A DNA stretch of 64,000 nt from Rossellomorea arthrocnemi (GCF_904424705.1 NZ_CAJGBF010000002.1:124001-188000); one strand, 5' to 3'. Positions 18,054-25,576 are shown, counted from the stretch's first letter. Translations and numbers: made by a program. The notes: generated by a model not told the origin, from the letters alone.

Positions 18054-18965
18054 TTATATTTTACTTTTGAGCCATTGTTCCCACTCCGATTTAGCTTGTC
18101 CCACGATGTGTTCATCAAACTCTGCCCTTAACTCTTTTGACAGATGATCTACCGCGAATCCCCCCATTCCGATTACCAGATCCCGCCGCTCGTTCTTTAA
18201 TGAGGTAACTAGGGAAAGCAGGCTGTCCACATTTTCTAAAAGGGTGCATGAGAAAAATAGAAATTTGGGATTTACTTCATCCAGAACGATATCTATATCA
18301 TTTTCTTTTATACTAGATCCCAGATAAATGACCTCAAATCCTTTTCTTCGTACATATAGAGTAAAAATCAATAATCCTAATTCATGCCATTCGCCTGGAC
18401 CGCAGACTGCCACTACCTTGGGTAGTATCCCATTGTGAGGGAACGAATGCATGATGATACCGATTCGTGATCTCAGAATGGAAGTGGCAAAGTGCTCATG
18501 GGCCGTCGTGATTTCACCATTTTCCCATAGATCTCCAATCCTGACGAGGAGACTTCCGAGTATATCGATAACCACTTTGTCTATTGTATATACTGAAAAT
18601 GACTGATTGATCAGCTCATGGGCTTTCGTTTCATCAAAACTTAGTAAAGCTTTTAATAGATCATCGGATATGGTTTGGGTGCGATCCTTTTGTTCAGAGG
18701 AATGAAACTCATACTCTTCAAGCTCCTGTTTGTCCAGTAACGCAACGGCCTGGCTGATTGTAAAACCTTGATCGACCTTTTCAACAAGCCATTTCAGAAT
18801 ATTTAAATGCTGTTCAGTGTACAAACGGTGACCCGATTCATTCCTTACAGGTGCAATGATCTGATATCTTCTTTCCCAAGCCCTTAGTGTACCCGGTTGG
18901 ATCCCTAAAATGGTAGACACAGCTTTAATGTTGTATTTTCCTTCTAACTTCTTCTCATTGCTCAT
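18054..18965 (-). CDS. MerR-type regulator with B12-binding domain (CarH/LitR-like photoreceptor)
   Basis: A 303-residue protein with three parts. Residues 10-80 form a MerR winged helix (YNIKAVSTILGIQPGTLRAW, then HRLYTE). Residues 95-180 form a methionine-synthase-type helical cap with W147, x9, E157-H158, the Wx9EH signature of adenosylcobalamin photoreceptors. Residues 182-300 form a Rossmann-like cobalamin domain with E192-W-H194-E-L-G (ExHxxG), H194 being the predicted lower cobalt ligand. In the CarH/LitR family, tetramers repress carotenoid or photolyase genes in the dark and fall apart in light. Its own promoter has phased direct repeats over the -35 box, implying autoregulation. Light response is inferred, not shown; targets outside the locus are unknown. 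Confidence 0.85.
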   Translation of the reverse strand: MSNEKKLEGKYNIKAVSTILGIQPGTLRAWERRYQIIAPVRNESGHRLYTEQHLNILKWLVEKVDQGFTISQAVALLDKQELEEYEFHSSEQKDRTQTISDDLLKALLSFDETKAHELINQSFSVYTIDKVVIDILGSLLVRIGDLWENGEITTAHEHFATSILRSRIGIIMHSFPHNGILPKVVAVCGPGEWHELGLLIFTLYVRRKGFEVIYLGSSIKENDIDIVLDEVNPKFLFFSCTLLENVDSLLSLVTSLKNERRDLVIGMGGFAVDHLSKELRAEFDEHIVGQAKSEWEQWLKSKI

Positions 18966-18999
18966 AAAATGTCCCCCACGTATTTCTCACTTCACTAAA

Positions 19000-19028
19000 A
19001 TTATAATCGAGAAACCTATTTGTGTAAA
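19000..19028 (-). promoter_or_regulatory. Sigma-A promoter of the CarH-like gene
   Basis: TTTACA (19028-19023), 17-nt spacer, TATAAT (19005-19000) on the minus strand, about 35 nt before the start codon. The -35 box is covered by the direct repeats at 19019-19040. Confidence 0.75.
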
Positions 19029-19040
19029 ATTTGTATAGGT
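19019..19040. promoter_or_regulatory. Two 11-bp-phased direct repeats, candidate CarH operator
   Basis: TTTGTGTA at 19019-19026 and TTTGTATA at 19030-19037 are spaced exactly 11 bp and overlap the -35 box of the regulator's own promoter. CarH of Thermus thermophilus is known to bind 11-bp direct repeats overlapping a promoter -35 element, so this is the expected architecture. Confidence 0.55.
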
Positions 19041-19061
19041 AATGAACAACAAATGTTCATT
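19041..19061. repeat. Palindrome between ypbG and the CarH-like promoter
   Basis: AATGAACA, 5-nt spacer, TGTTCATT: a perfect 8-bp inverted repeat directly after the ypbG stop. No T tract follows, so it is not a clear terminator; it could be an operator or an RNA-end stabiliser. Confidence 0.5.
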
Positions 19062-19826
19062 TCATTCTTTATCGATCACCAACAGGTGGGTTTCGGCCGG
19101 GGCACCCAGTCGTAAAGGAATAGCGGTGGTCCCGTAGCCATTGCTTACTAATAGGGTGGTTTGAGGGAGAATTTCAACTCTTCCTTTTTTATACATTCCC
19201 CAACCAAACAGACGAATCTGACCTCCATGAGTATGACCACTTATCATGACATCGATTCCGTCTACTTTCCGTACTTGATTCACAAGTCTTGGATCATGAC
19301 TGACTAAAAGATTAAATTCATCAGGGTGTATCTCTTCAAGAGCCAAGTGATAATTTGCTCGTTGTGTACTTGCATCATCCACCCCTATCAAATTCATCTC
19401 CCCGCTATGTATAGGTACTTTTACTGATTCATTGACGACTTCGATGATTCCTTTCTCCATAAAAATCTGCTTTAACCTGTCGGTATTCACTTCATAATCA
19501 TTATTTCCCCAAACGAAATACACACTCCCCAATGTAAGCAGTTTATCCAAATTTTGTTCAACCCGGGAAAAAGGCACTCCTTTTTCCAACAGGTCCCCCC
19601 CAATGATCACAAGTTCTGCTTTCCCCTTCACTTCATCAATGATTTCATCTGAAATTTCCCGTTTATGTATATCTGAAATAAAAAAGAGTGATAAGGGCTT
19701 CATGTTTTCAGGAAAGTGGGGCATCTTCACCTGATTCATGTTTACAACGTTACGACGGGCTTCATATAACATAAAAAAGAGGAGACTGACTCCCCCTGCC
19801 ATTAATAAGATACTGAATTCAAGCAT
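19062..19826 (-). CDS. ypbG: Metallophosphoesterase YpbG
   Basis: A calcineurin-like phosphoesterase with an N-terminal membrane anchor (about residues 3-20). The full dimetal motif set is present: SDIH (D-x-H, about residue 52), GGDLL (GD), GNND (GNH-like), SHDP and GHTHGGQ. The 254-residue length and position match B. subtilis YpbG. Related YaeI/YkuE enzymes act on lipid-linked substrates; the substrate here is not known. Its start overlaps the stop of the upstream membrane protein by 8 nt, so the pair is coupled. Confidence 0.88.
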   Translation of the reverse strand: MLEFSILLMAGGVSLLFFMLYEARRNVVNMNQVKMPHFPENMKPLSLFFISDIHKREISDEIIDEVKGKAELVIIGGDLLEKGVPFSRVEQNLDKLLTLGSVYFVWGNNDYEVNTDRLKQIFMEKGIIEVVNESVKVPIHSGEMNLIGVDDASTQRANYHLALEEIHPDEFNLLVSHDPRLVNQVRKVDGIDVMISGHTHGGQIRLFGWGMYKKGRVEILPQTTLLVSNGYGTTAIPLRLGAPAETHLLVIDKE

Positions 19827-20202
19827 TATGGCCTCCTTGACGGCGAAAATCTATTGAAATAATACCATAAAAAAAGGCTGAAAAGGAAAAAATCATCGTT
19901 TGCCATACTCCATATCCGCTTAATGCATAGATTACCCCTATATGAAAAGGTATGATGCTCAGTTCTTTATGTAGTTTGCCTCTCCATAATTGAAGAATTG
20001 AATAGATCTCAACTTTTAGTACATTTACCTGAACCATTAGCCCCGTCATAAAGGCTATGGAAGCCGCAAAGAATTGCACCGGGTTCAGGACCAGTTCTAC
20101 AATGAACTCTGGATTATTAAAGCTTTCAGTCGCCGGAAACCAAGTAATAAAAAGGTACCCTAAAAGAAACGTGATTATCAGTTTAACAAAATGATTGATC
20201 AA
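19819..20202 (-). CDS. Small membrane protein, unrecognised family
   Basis: About 127 residues with three or four hydrophobic helices (roughly 5-22, 38-60, 85-100 and 102-118) and a short basic C-terminus. No motif is recognised. The TTG at 20202 lies 6 nt after GGGAGGG; an ATG at 20217 would start on the ribosome site itself. The ribosome site is inside a terminator-like hairpin (20210-20232). It overlaps ypbG, suggesting joint expression with the phosphoesterase. Confidence 0.7.
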   Translation of the reverse strand: MINHFVKLIITFLLGYLFITWFPATESFNNPEFIVELVLNPVQFFAASIAFMTGLMVQVNVLKVEIYSILQLWRGKLHKELSIIPFHIGVIYALSGYGVWQTMIFSFSAFFYGIISIDFRRQGGHNA

Positions 20203-20232
20203 AAAAATCCCTCCCATAAATCTTATGAGAGG
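20201..20232 (-). terminator. Terminator after the CBS gene that also contains the next gene's ribosome site
   Basis: Minus-strand CCTCTCATAA and TTATGGGAGG (20232-20223 and 20219-20210) form a 10-bp stem with a 3-nt loop followed by ATTTTTTT. The 3' arm includes the GGGAGG site and the T run leads directly into the TTG start at 20202. Confidence 0.6.
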
Positions 20233-20261
20233 AATTTTGTTTCATACAGGGTTTTAATCAA

Positions 20262-20897
20262 TTATTCATCTTCATGAATATCGAGGATCCGGAAACCGGA
20301 CTTCTCCAACTTATTAAGGAATTTTTCCATATTGTCCTTCTTTTCGACCTTCAGGACTATACGGCGCAATAACTTATCAGTTTCATCAAAGGTCACCAGG
20401 GAAATCACCGATTCTGAATATTGCTGGATGATGTCACCAAGCCGGGCGATTCTTCCTTCGGTTTCTACAGAAGAGAAAGCGATGCGGACTCCCTTTTGAT
20501 CCATCCCAAACGCACTTCTGAATTGATCCAGGACATCAAAACGGGTAACCAGTCCAAGGAACGTATTATCCTCACCCACCACAGGAAGAATTGGTGAATC
20601 TTTTAATTCTATCAACGCATTTTCAAATACATCCTTGTCGGTAATGTATTTTTCTGAATTCGTGATAATATCGCTCGCTTTTTTTTCCTTGAGAAAGGCT
20701 TCCTTTTCCATTCCGGAAAGGAAGAAGCTTTGATAAATATTGTAACGGGTCGCTACGCCTTTAAACTGTTCATTTGAAAGGACCGGTACCCCGTCGATTT
20801 TATGGTGCTCGAGAACCGTCAGCGTCTTTTCAATTGAATCATTTTCATCCACCACATAACATTTGTGTTTCGGTATCATGGCACTTTTAACAAACAT
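20262..20897 (-). CDS. CBS-pair protein with ACT-like C-terminus (AcuB-like)
   Basis: A 211-residue cytoplasmic protein. Two CBS modules are visible (about residues 5-55 and 75-130), with typical HKIDGVPVLSNEQFKGVATR and LPVVGEDNTFLGLVTR endings, followed by a ferredoxin-like ACT segment (about 140-208). The same layout occurs in AcuB, which is involved in acetoin use, but sequence identity to AcuB does not look high and no acetoin genes are near, so a specific role is not claimed. CBS pairs generally sense adenosyl ligands. The ATG follows GAGGTGG. Confidence 0.8.
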   Translation of the reverse strand: MFVKSAMIPKHKCYVVDENDSIEKTLTVLEHHKIDGVPVLSNEQFKGVATRYNIYQSFFLSGMEKEAFLKEKKASDIITNSEKYITDKDVFENALIELKDSPILPVVGEDNTFLGLVTRFDVLDQFRSAFGMDQKGVRIAFSSVETEGRIARLGDIIQQYSESVISLVTFDETDKLLRRIVLKVEKKDNMEKFLNKLEKSGFRILDIHEDE

Positions 20898-21006
20898 TTG
20901 ACCACCTCATCATTAATATCCTACACCTTACCTATTCAACATTTCCACTGTATATCCCTTCATATTTATGAATTTCAATAAAATAACATGTTACCATTCT
21001 TCTTCT

Positions 21007-21014
21007 CATATGTT
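21007..21014 (+). promoter_or_regulatory. Possible sigma-E -10 box for the cotJ operon
   Basis: CATATGTT resembles the mother-cell sigma-E -10 consensus (CATACAHT) about 40 nt before cotJA; the -35 region is poorly matched. cotJ is a sigma-E operon in B. subtilis. Confidence 0.3.
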
Positions 21015-21048
21015 GTTACGAAGGATTTTGTTCATTGGAGGGATGGTC

Positions 21049-21251
21049 ATGCAAACATGTAATATGGCGTATTATCCGTATGTAAATCCATTCGATCCGT
21101 GTAAATCGATTACACAAAAGGTATTTTCGATGCCTCCTAATCTGATCTTGGGTTTCAACCACCAAATATAGAACCATTTCCACCAAAAGAAGCTGAAAAT
21201 CGGGGACGCTATGAAAAGTGTTTTCCTTATTTTAGTCCCTACGAAAAATGA
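21049..21251 (+). pseudogene. cotJA: cotJA, broken by a one-base frame change
   Basis: Spore coat protein CotJA is small and proline-rich. From the ATG at 21049 (6 nt after GGAGGG) the frame reads 40 residues including YYPYVNPFDPC and MPPNLILGFNHQI and stops at 21169-21171. Reading from 21153 in the -1 frame instead gives FQPPNIEPFPPKEAENRGRY and ends FSPYEK at 21251, the expected CotJA second half. The two halves join as LILGFQPPN if one T is restored in the TTT run at 21153-21155. The break lies at GGGTTTC in the 0 frame, which has the shape of a -1 slippery heptamer. With cotJC also damaged nearby, true decay is the simplest view. Confidence 0.8.
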
Positions 21252-21268
21252 AGGGAGAGTAATCTGTT

Positions 21269-21529
21269 ATGAAACAGCTTCCCCCCCATTATTATAAGGT
21301 ATTAGAAGAACTCCAGGCAGTCGATTTCGTTATCGTTGACCTTACGCTATACCTGGATACCCATCCAGAAGATTATGAAGCTATCTCTCAATACAATATG
21401 TATGTCAAAACACGGAAACAAATTAAAAAAAAGGTCGAAAAGGAACTCGGTCCCTTAACCCATTACGGGTACAGCCCATCCAACTATCCATGGGACTGGA
21501 AGGATGCTCCGTGGCCGTGGCAAATCTGA
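21269..21529 (+). CDS. cotJB: Spore coat protein CotJB
   Basis: An 86-residue protein beginning MKQLPPHYYKVLEELQAVDF and ending in the aromatic PWPWQI tail typical of CotJB. It is the intact middle gene of the cotJ operon (A, B, C in B. subtilis), in which CotJB joins the spore coat with CotJA and CotJC. Start ATG follows AGGGAGAG. Since both neighbours are damaged, its function in the coat may be lost or partial. Confidence 0.88.
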   Translation: MKQLPPHYYKVLEELQAVDFVIVDLTLYLDTHPEDYEAISQYNMYVKTRKQIKKKVEKELGPLTHYGYSPSNYPWDWKDAPWPWQI

Positions 21530-21551
21530 GAAATGAAAACGATGCAGGACA

Positions 21552-21666
21552 ATGTAGGTTCGCAGAGAAAATATTCATTACCCGGTCAGAATAAGTACAT
21601 GCAACCCAAAATCGGCAACGTTTTTAAATTTTTTAGAGAGCGGGAAATCAATCACGCTCTGCTTTC
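21552..21666 (+). pseudogene. cotJC: cotJC remnant (Mn-catalase-like coat protein), internally deleted
   Basis: Directly after cotJB, where cotJC belongs. From ATG 21552 the reading is M-stop-VRRENIHYPVRISTCNPK, matching the CotJC N-terminus (M-W-V-Y-E-K-K-L-Q-Y-P-V-x-V-S-T-C-N-P) with tryptophan 2 changed to TAG. A second frame immediately after (from about 21612) reads NVFKFFREREINHALL, like the CotJC C-terminal block LKFLREREIVHSxRF. The roughly 150 residues between, including the manganese ligands, are missing. A terminator follows at 21718. A 68-codon frame (21533-21739) crosses the area but is an artefact of the deletion. Confidence 0.7.
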
Positions 21667-21717
21667 TGATAATAATGGAGATAGAAGATATTTTTTGATG
21701 CATTCAATTATTTTTTG

Positions 21718-21747
21718 GCTCACGAGAGGTTACACGTGAGCTTTTTT
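21718..21747 (+). terminator. Terminator of the cotJ operon
   Basis: Seven-bp GCTCACG/CGTGAGC stem (21718-21724 with 21735-21741), 10-nt loop, T6. It remains at the end of the decayed operon. Confidence 0.8.
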
Positions 21748-21809
21748 CATGTGATGAGCCAAATATCTCATCATTCCCCTATCAAACAATTCAAGAATTT
21801 TTTGCTTTT

Positions 21810-22265
21810 TTACTTACTTCCATGAAAGAGATTAATATCCCATTCTTTTTTCATTTTATCGTAAACATCATGTCTTTTTTTCCAAGCTTCTTCTTTCCAT
21901 AGATCTTTACTCCGATCGATGACCTCACATCTTAAGTCATGAAATTCCTTTTCTTTCTTCTCCTTTTTCTCATATAATATTTTGGTTGCCCCGAAAAGAA
22001 CGACCAGCATAAGTGTCATGAACAAATGAAATGAACTGGAGACAAAGATGGAAAACATCGCAGCAAACGAATAAGAATAAGGTCCCAATACAAATTTCGT
22101 TATATAATAAAGAAATAAAAAAGATGCGATCAGTGTCCCCCATAATGTGTAGAGATGCAGGGTTTTTGCTTTATCAAACTTTTGTTTTTTTTCAATAAGA
22201 TTATGTAGCATTTGTTCCGTTGCTTGATCTGTCCACTCCCCAAATTCCTTTCCCCCACGCCCCAT
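21810..22265 (-). CDS. ypbF: YpbF-like membrane protein (DUF2663)
   Basis: About 151 residues from the ATG at 22265, which lies 8 nt after GGAG; the longer frame upstream has no ribosome site. Two hydrophobic helices (about residues 40-60 and 70-95) are flanked by charged, helical cytoplasmic regions, the second rich in EKKEKKEKEF. Size and layout match B. subtilis YpbF (147, DUF2663), of unknown function. It stands alone, convergent with the cotJ operon. Confidence 0.75.
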   Translation of the reverse strand: MGRGGKEFGEWTDQATEQMLHNLIEKKQKFDKAKTLHLYTLWGTLIASFLFLYYITKFVLGPYSYSFAAMFSIFVSSSFHLFMTLMLVVLFGATKILYEKKEKKEKEFHDLRCEVIDRSKDLWKEEAWKKRHDVYDKMKKEWDINLFHGSK

Positions 22266-22326
22266 TCTATCCTCTCCTTTCCTCCCTATAGTATATGAGC
22301 TTGTCCCCGGAGATAGAATCAGCACA

Positions 22327-22354
22327 TAAAAAAAGGCCCTCTAATGAGGATCCT
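22327..22354 (-). terminator. Terminator after the glycosyltransferase gene
   Basis: Imperfect stem (22334-22341 with 22346-22354, one bulge) followed by at least seven T on the minus strand, 16 nt after the stop. Confidence 0.65.
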
Positions 22355-22370
22355 CCACCCACATCTTTTA

Positions 22371-23516
22371 TCAGCCATACAATTGATTGTGCCCACGACA
22401 GGAACCCACTTCCCTGAATTCAAGAATAAGTTCATCAAAAATAGCATCCCAAGACTGCTTTTCAGCCATTTGGCGAGCGTTTCGTTTCATGTACTGAAGT
22501 CGGTCATCATTCAGCATTTCCATTATATGATGGATGAAGGACTGATATCGGTGTGCTTCCGCTATTCTCCCTGTCTCGTTATGCTCCACGATATTCGTCA
22601 CCCCTCCCCTATTTGCCACTATAGCAGGCAATCCAGATGCAAAGGCTTCTAAAATGACATTTCCGAATGTCTCTGAAGCAGAAGGGAATACAAAAAGATC
22701 GGATGATGCATACGCTTCTGCCAGTTCATCCCCTGTGACATAACCTGTGAAGATGACATTTTCATCTTTGGTTTTTTCCATAAGTTCTTTCTTCACCGGT
22801 CCATCGCCTACAATGATCCATTGGATTTGATTCTTCATTTCCACGGGTAGGTGTTTGATCGTTTTTTCCAGTGTATCCAAGTCCTTTTCAGGCGCTAATC
22901 TCCCAACATAAAGGAGGATATATTTCTTAACGATATTGTATTTGACTCTTAAGCCGGAAACTCGCTTTTCAGGTGAATAGGCTGTACAATCGACCCCCCT
23001 TCCCCAGATGGATAAGTCTTTAAAGCCGCGGGCTGCCAGATGCTGCCTTGTTTCTTCTGATGGTACAAAAATTCGATCTGCCTGTGAATAAAACCATTTC
23101 ATATATTTCCATAATAACGAAGATGCCCACATCATTTTGTAATAATTCAAGTATATGTCGAAGTGTGTATGGTAAGAGGATACAAGGGGGATATCCATTT
23201 TCTTTGCTCCGCGAATCCCATAGAGGCCCATTGTCAGGGGGGTGGTTACATGAATAAGAGTGGGTGAAAAATCTTTAAGCTGTTTTACAATGGTCTTTGG
23301 ATTCGCAATGGCCGTCCTGCATTCCGGATAAAGAAAAAAGGGGAAACTTGTAAAAGAATATACATTAGGATAAGAGGATTGATGCTCTTGAAGATCCGGA
23401 ACAAATACTTTGTATTCAATCCTTCTCTTTTCATAGTGATCCGTCAGTCTTTTTAACGTCCTTGCTACTCCGTTTACTTGCGGATAGTACGTGTCAGAAA
23501 AAAGCGCCACTCTCAT
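22371..23516 (-). CDS. Glycosyltransferase family 4 protein
   Basis: A 381-residue GT-B fold enzyme. The start MRVALFSDTYYPQVNGVA carries the glycine-rich acceptor-domain loop of GDP-mannose/UDP-sugar GT4 enzymes; the C-terminal half has VGRLAPEKD, the donor-binding FPSASETFGNVILEAFASG E-x7-E motif and a typical RGG loop. The ATG at 23516 is 8 nt after AAGGGG. It lies just after a PAP2 phosphatase gene on the same strand, suggesting a shared role in glycolipid or membrane lipid metabolism. The sugar and acceptor cannot be read from sequence. Confidence 0.88.
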   Translation of the reverse strand: MRVALFSDTYYPQVNGVARTLKRLTDHYEKRRIEYKVFVPDLQEHQSSYPNVYSFTSFPFFLYPECRTAIANPKTIVKQLKDFSPTLIHVTTPLTMGLYGIRGAKKMDIPLVSSYHTHFDIYLNYYKMMWASSLLWKYMKWFYSQADRIFVPSEETRQHLAARGFKDLSIWGRGVDCTAYSPEKRVSGLRVKYNIVKKYILLYVGRLAPEKDLDTLEKTIKHLPVEMKNQIQWIIVGDGPVKKELMEKTKDENVIFTGYVTGDELAEAYASSDLFVFPSASETFGNVILEAFASGLPAIVANRGGVTNIVEHNETGRIAEAHRYQSFIHHIMEMLNDDRLQYMKRNARQMAEKQSWDAIFDELILEFREVGSCRGHNQLYG

Positions 23517-23567
23517 ATACATTACCCCTTTATGATTTTGTGTCATTTTCCCCATAAAGATTATTGA

Positions 23568-24095
23568 TTATGAATTAAATAAAAGCACCATTGCCGTTGT
23601 AGTAAATGCAAGAAAAGCCCCCGCCAATACATCTGAAGGATAATGCACTCCCAGTACTACCCTTGAAAACCCAACAACCAAGCTCAAAGGGAAAAGAAGG
23701 AGGAACGTGACCGGGTAGTGGATCATAAAGGGGATGGTGATAGAGAAAATGGCTGTTGAATGACCTGACGGAAAGGAATGGTCCTTGAACTCATAGCCAT
23801 GAATGACGGCATCTGGTAATGTCCTATATGGACGAATTCTTTTGACACTTTTTTTCACCAATCTCATCAAAATATGGCTTACGAATAGAGTAATCATCGC
23901 CACGATGACTGTATTCTTGATCCCGGTAATATATAGACCTAAAATATACAGGATGATGATTGAGCCAACCGTGACCCTCGCCCCTCCCAAATGAGTCACA
24001 TATCCAAAGAATGATCGATACAATTCTTTACTACCATTAATTCTATAAAACCACTTATCATCTGCCCGCCGAAAGCGCGTCACCATACTGTCCAT
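23568..24095 (-). CDS. PAP2-family phosphatase
   Basis: A 175-residue membrane phosphatase with five or six helices and the three acid-phosphatase motifs: KKSVKRIRP (KX6RP, about residues 68-76), PSGHS (about 107-111) and SRVVLGVHYPSD (SRX5HX3D, about 143-154). Such enzymes dephosphorylate undecaprenyl diphosphate, phosphatidate or phosphatidylglycerol phosphate. The ATG at 24095 is 8 nt after GGAG. Adjacent to the GT4 gene and ending 51 nt before it, so probably one transcript. Confidence 0.88.
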   Translation of the reverse strand: MDSMVTRFRRADDKWFYRINGSKELYRSFFGYVTHLGGARVTVGSIIILYILGLYITGIKNTVIVAMITLFVSHILMRLVKKSVKRIRPYRTLPDAVIHGYEFKDHSFPSGHSTAIFSITIPFMIHYPVTFLLLFPLSLVVGFSRVVLGVHYPSDVLAGAFLAFTTTAMVLLFNS

Positions 24096-24225
24096 CAAAT
24101 CATCTCCGTTCCCTATACTGGTTATGTCATCTTCATTATATTTTTAGTTTGTAATCCCTCTGATAATCCCATGTAAATTCAATTGGAAATTGTTGCGAAG
24201 AAATGTAAATTATCCACAAAAACGG

Positions 24226-24261
24226 AAAAACACCCATCCCCATATCTTCCTGGGGAGGGTG
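24226..24261 (-). terminator. Terminator after ypbE
   Basis: CACCCATCCCCA (24231-24242) pairs with TGGGGAGGGTG (24251-24261) with one mismatch, followed by T5 on the minus strand. Confidence 0.8.
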
Positions 24262-24264
24262 CTT

Positions 24265-24975
24265 TTATTGATCTAACGGAATTTCCAACACTTGGCCTGT
24301 TTGAATTTCATTATCCTGAATCTTATTCCACTCTTTGATCCGATCCACACCGGACGGGGAATTGTAGTAATTCATCGCAATTCGAAAAAGGGTTTCCTGC
24401 GGTTTAACCGTATGGTACACAATCTTATCCTTTGGCTCTTCTTTTGTTTCTTTTTTCGTTTCTTCTCTTACTTCTTCTTTTTGCTCTTTTTTCACCTCTT
24501 CCTTCGGTTCTTCTTTTACGACTTCTTTAGCTGGAGGAGAAGAGGCTGATTGAGTCTTTCCGTCAGTAGATGAATCGGTTTCTTTTGGTGATGCATCATG
24601 TTCATCTGTTTCAGGAGATACTTCCTCCTTATCATCATCTGCCGTTTCCTTACTCTCATCCTGATCGTTTTCAGATTGATCATAACGGACTTCAACTACA
24701 TCATCCTTGCCTTCTGACATGACAACAAGGGGGCTGTTCCTGTGATCAAAATAAGAATAAATGCTAAAAACAGTCAAAGGCAATAAAATGAACAATAAGA
24801 GGAGCATACTGATCAATGGATATTTCATTTTCCATTTATTCTTTTGTTGTTTCTCCCTATGCAGTTCCCCTCTTGGAGGAAGCGGCTCTCTTTTTTTAGC
24901 GGGTGGTTCCTCAGGGACTCGTTCAATTTTTTTCTTCAGTTTTGCTGCCTGATCTCGATATGGGTCTTTACTCAT
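24265..24975 (-). CDS. ypbE: YpbE: membrane-anchored LysM-domain protein
   Basis: A 236-residue protein. Cytoplasmic basic N-terminus (about residues 1-55), one membrane helix (about 56-78), a long low-complexity acidic/Lys linker with repeated EEPKEEVKKEQ-type units (about 95-185), and a C-terminal LysM module (about 190-236, HTVKPQETLFRIAMNYY) that should bind cell-wall glycan outside the membrane. ATG 24975 lies 7 nt after AGAAGGG. It overlaps the ypbD stop by 8 nt. Function unknown beyond wall binding; size and layout equal B. subtilis YpbE (240). Confidence 0.87.
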   Translation of the reverse strand: MSKDPYRDQAAKLKKKIERVPEEPPAKKREPLPPRGELHREKQQKNKWKMKYPLISMLLLLFILLPLTVFSIYSYFDHRNSPLVVMSEGKDDVVEVRYDQSENDQDESKETADDDKEEVSPETDEHDASPKETDSSTDGKTQSASSPPAKEVVKEEPKEEVKKEQKEEVREETKKETKEEPKDKIVYHTVKPQETLFRIAMNYYNSPSGVDRIKEWNKIQDNEIQTGQVLEIPLDQ

Positions 24976-25576
24976 GAGACATCCCTTCTTTACTTCCTTG
25001 TCTTCCATTTTTACGCATATGCAATCCCAGTAAAAAATCGATGACAAAGTGCATAATAATCGTAACCAATAAATTATCTGTGAATTCGTAAATGAAACCG
25101 ATCAAAAAGCTGAGCAGTAGAATATTGATGATGAGAAACCAATGAGCCCAGTACCTGAAATGAATAAGTGCAAAAATAATGCTTGAAACGATCAGTCCAA
25201 AATGAAATTGAAGCACCCCTCTAAATAAAACCTCTTCGCTTACACTGATGAAAAAAGCTAAAAGAGCAATTTCCCCTATGCTCCTATTCGTGAAAATTCG
25301 GGCATTAACCCCACCATCGTCATAGTATTTAGCAGGTAATACCTTCATCATTACAATATCAAACATAACTATCAGCAAACCGCTTGTCATACCAACCGAA
25401 AATATGCTAGTGGAAAGCTGGAATTGATCCCAGAAATCAGAGGATGTATCAAATAAAAATATACCTAATCCACAGCCAATCGTTAATAGTAAAAACTGAG
25501 TAAAATACAAATGGAATGTTAATTGCTTCTTAGAAAGCTGTTGAATAATTTCGCCTTGTTTCTGCATTGTTACCAC
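24968..25576 (-). CDS. ypbD: CPBP-family intramembrane metalloprotease YpbD
   Basis: A 202-residue polytopic protein with the CAAX-protease/bacteriocin-processing motifs: EEVLFRG (EExxxR, about residue 117), HFRYWAH (about 142) and a final H in IIMHFVIDF (about 180). Such proteases cleave transmembrane substrates; the target is unknown. The GTG at 25576 follows the recS stop directly; an ATG at 25567 is an alternative start. Member of the ypbB-recS-ypbD-ypbE operon, with overlapping ends throughout. Confidence 0.87.
   Translation of the reverse strand: MVTMQKQGEIIQQLSKKQLTFHLYFTQFLLLTIGCGLGIFLFDTSSDFWDQFQLSTSIFSVGMTSGLLIVMFDIVMMKVLPAKYYDDGGVNARIFTNRSIGEIALLAFFISVSEEVLFRGVLQFHFGLIVSSIIFALIHFRYWAHWFLIINILLLSFLIGFIYEFTDNLLVTIIMHFVIDFLLGLHMRKNGRQGSKEGMSHE

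Noticed and set aside
20968-21048. Longer N-terminus for cotJA
   Set aside because: The extra codons precede the GGAGGG site and have no similarity to CotJA.
21533-21739. A 68-codon frame after cotJB as a new gene
   Set aside because: It has no convincing ribosome site and its parts align in different frames with CotJC ends, so it is better explained as a remnant.
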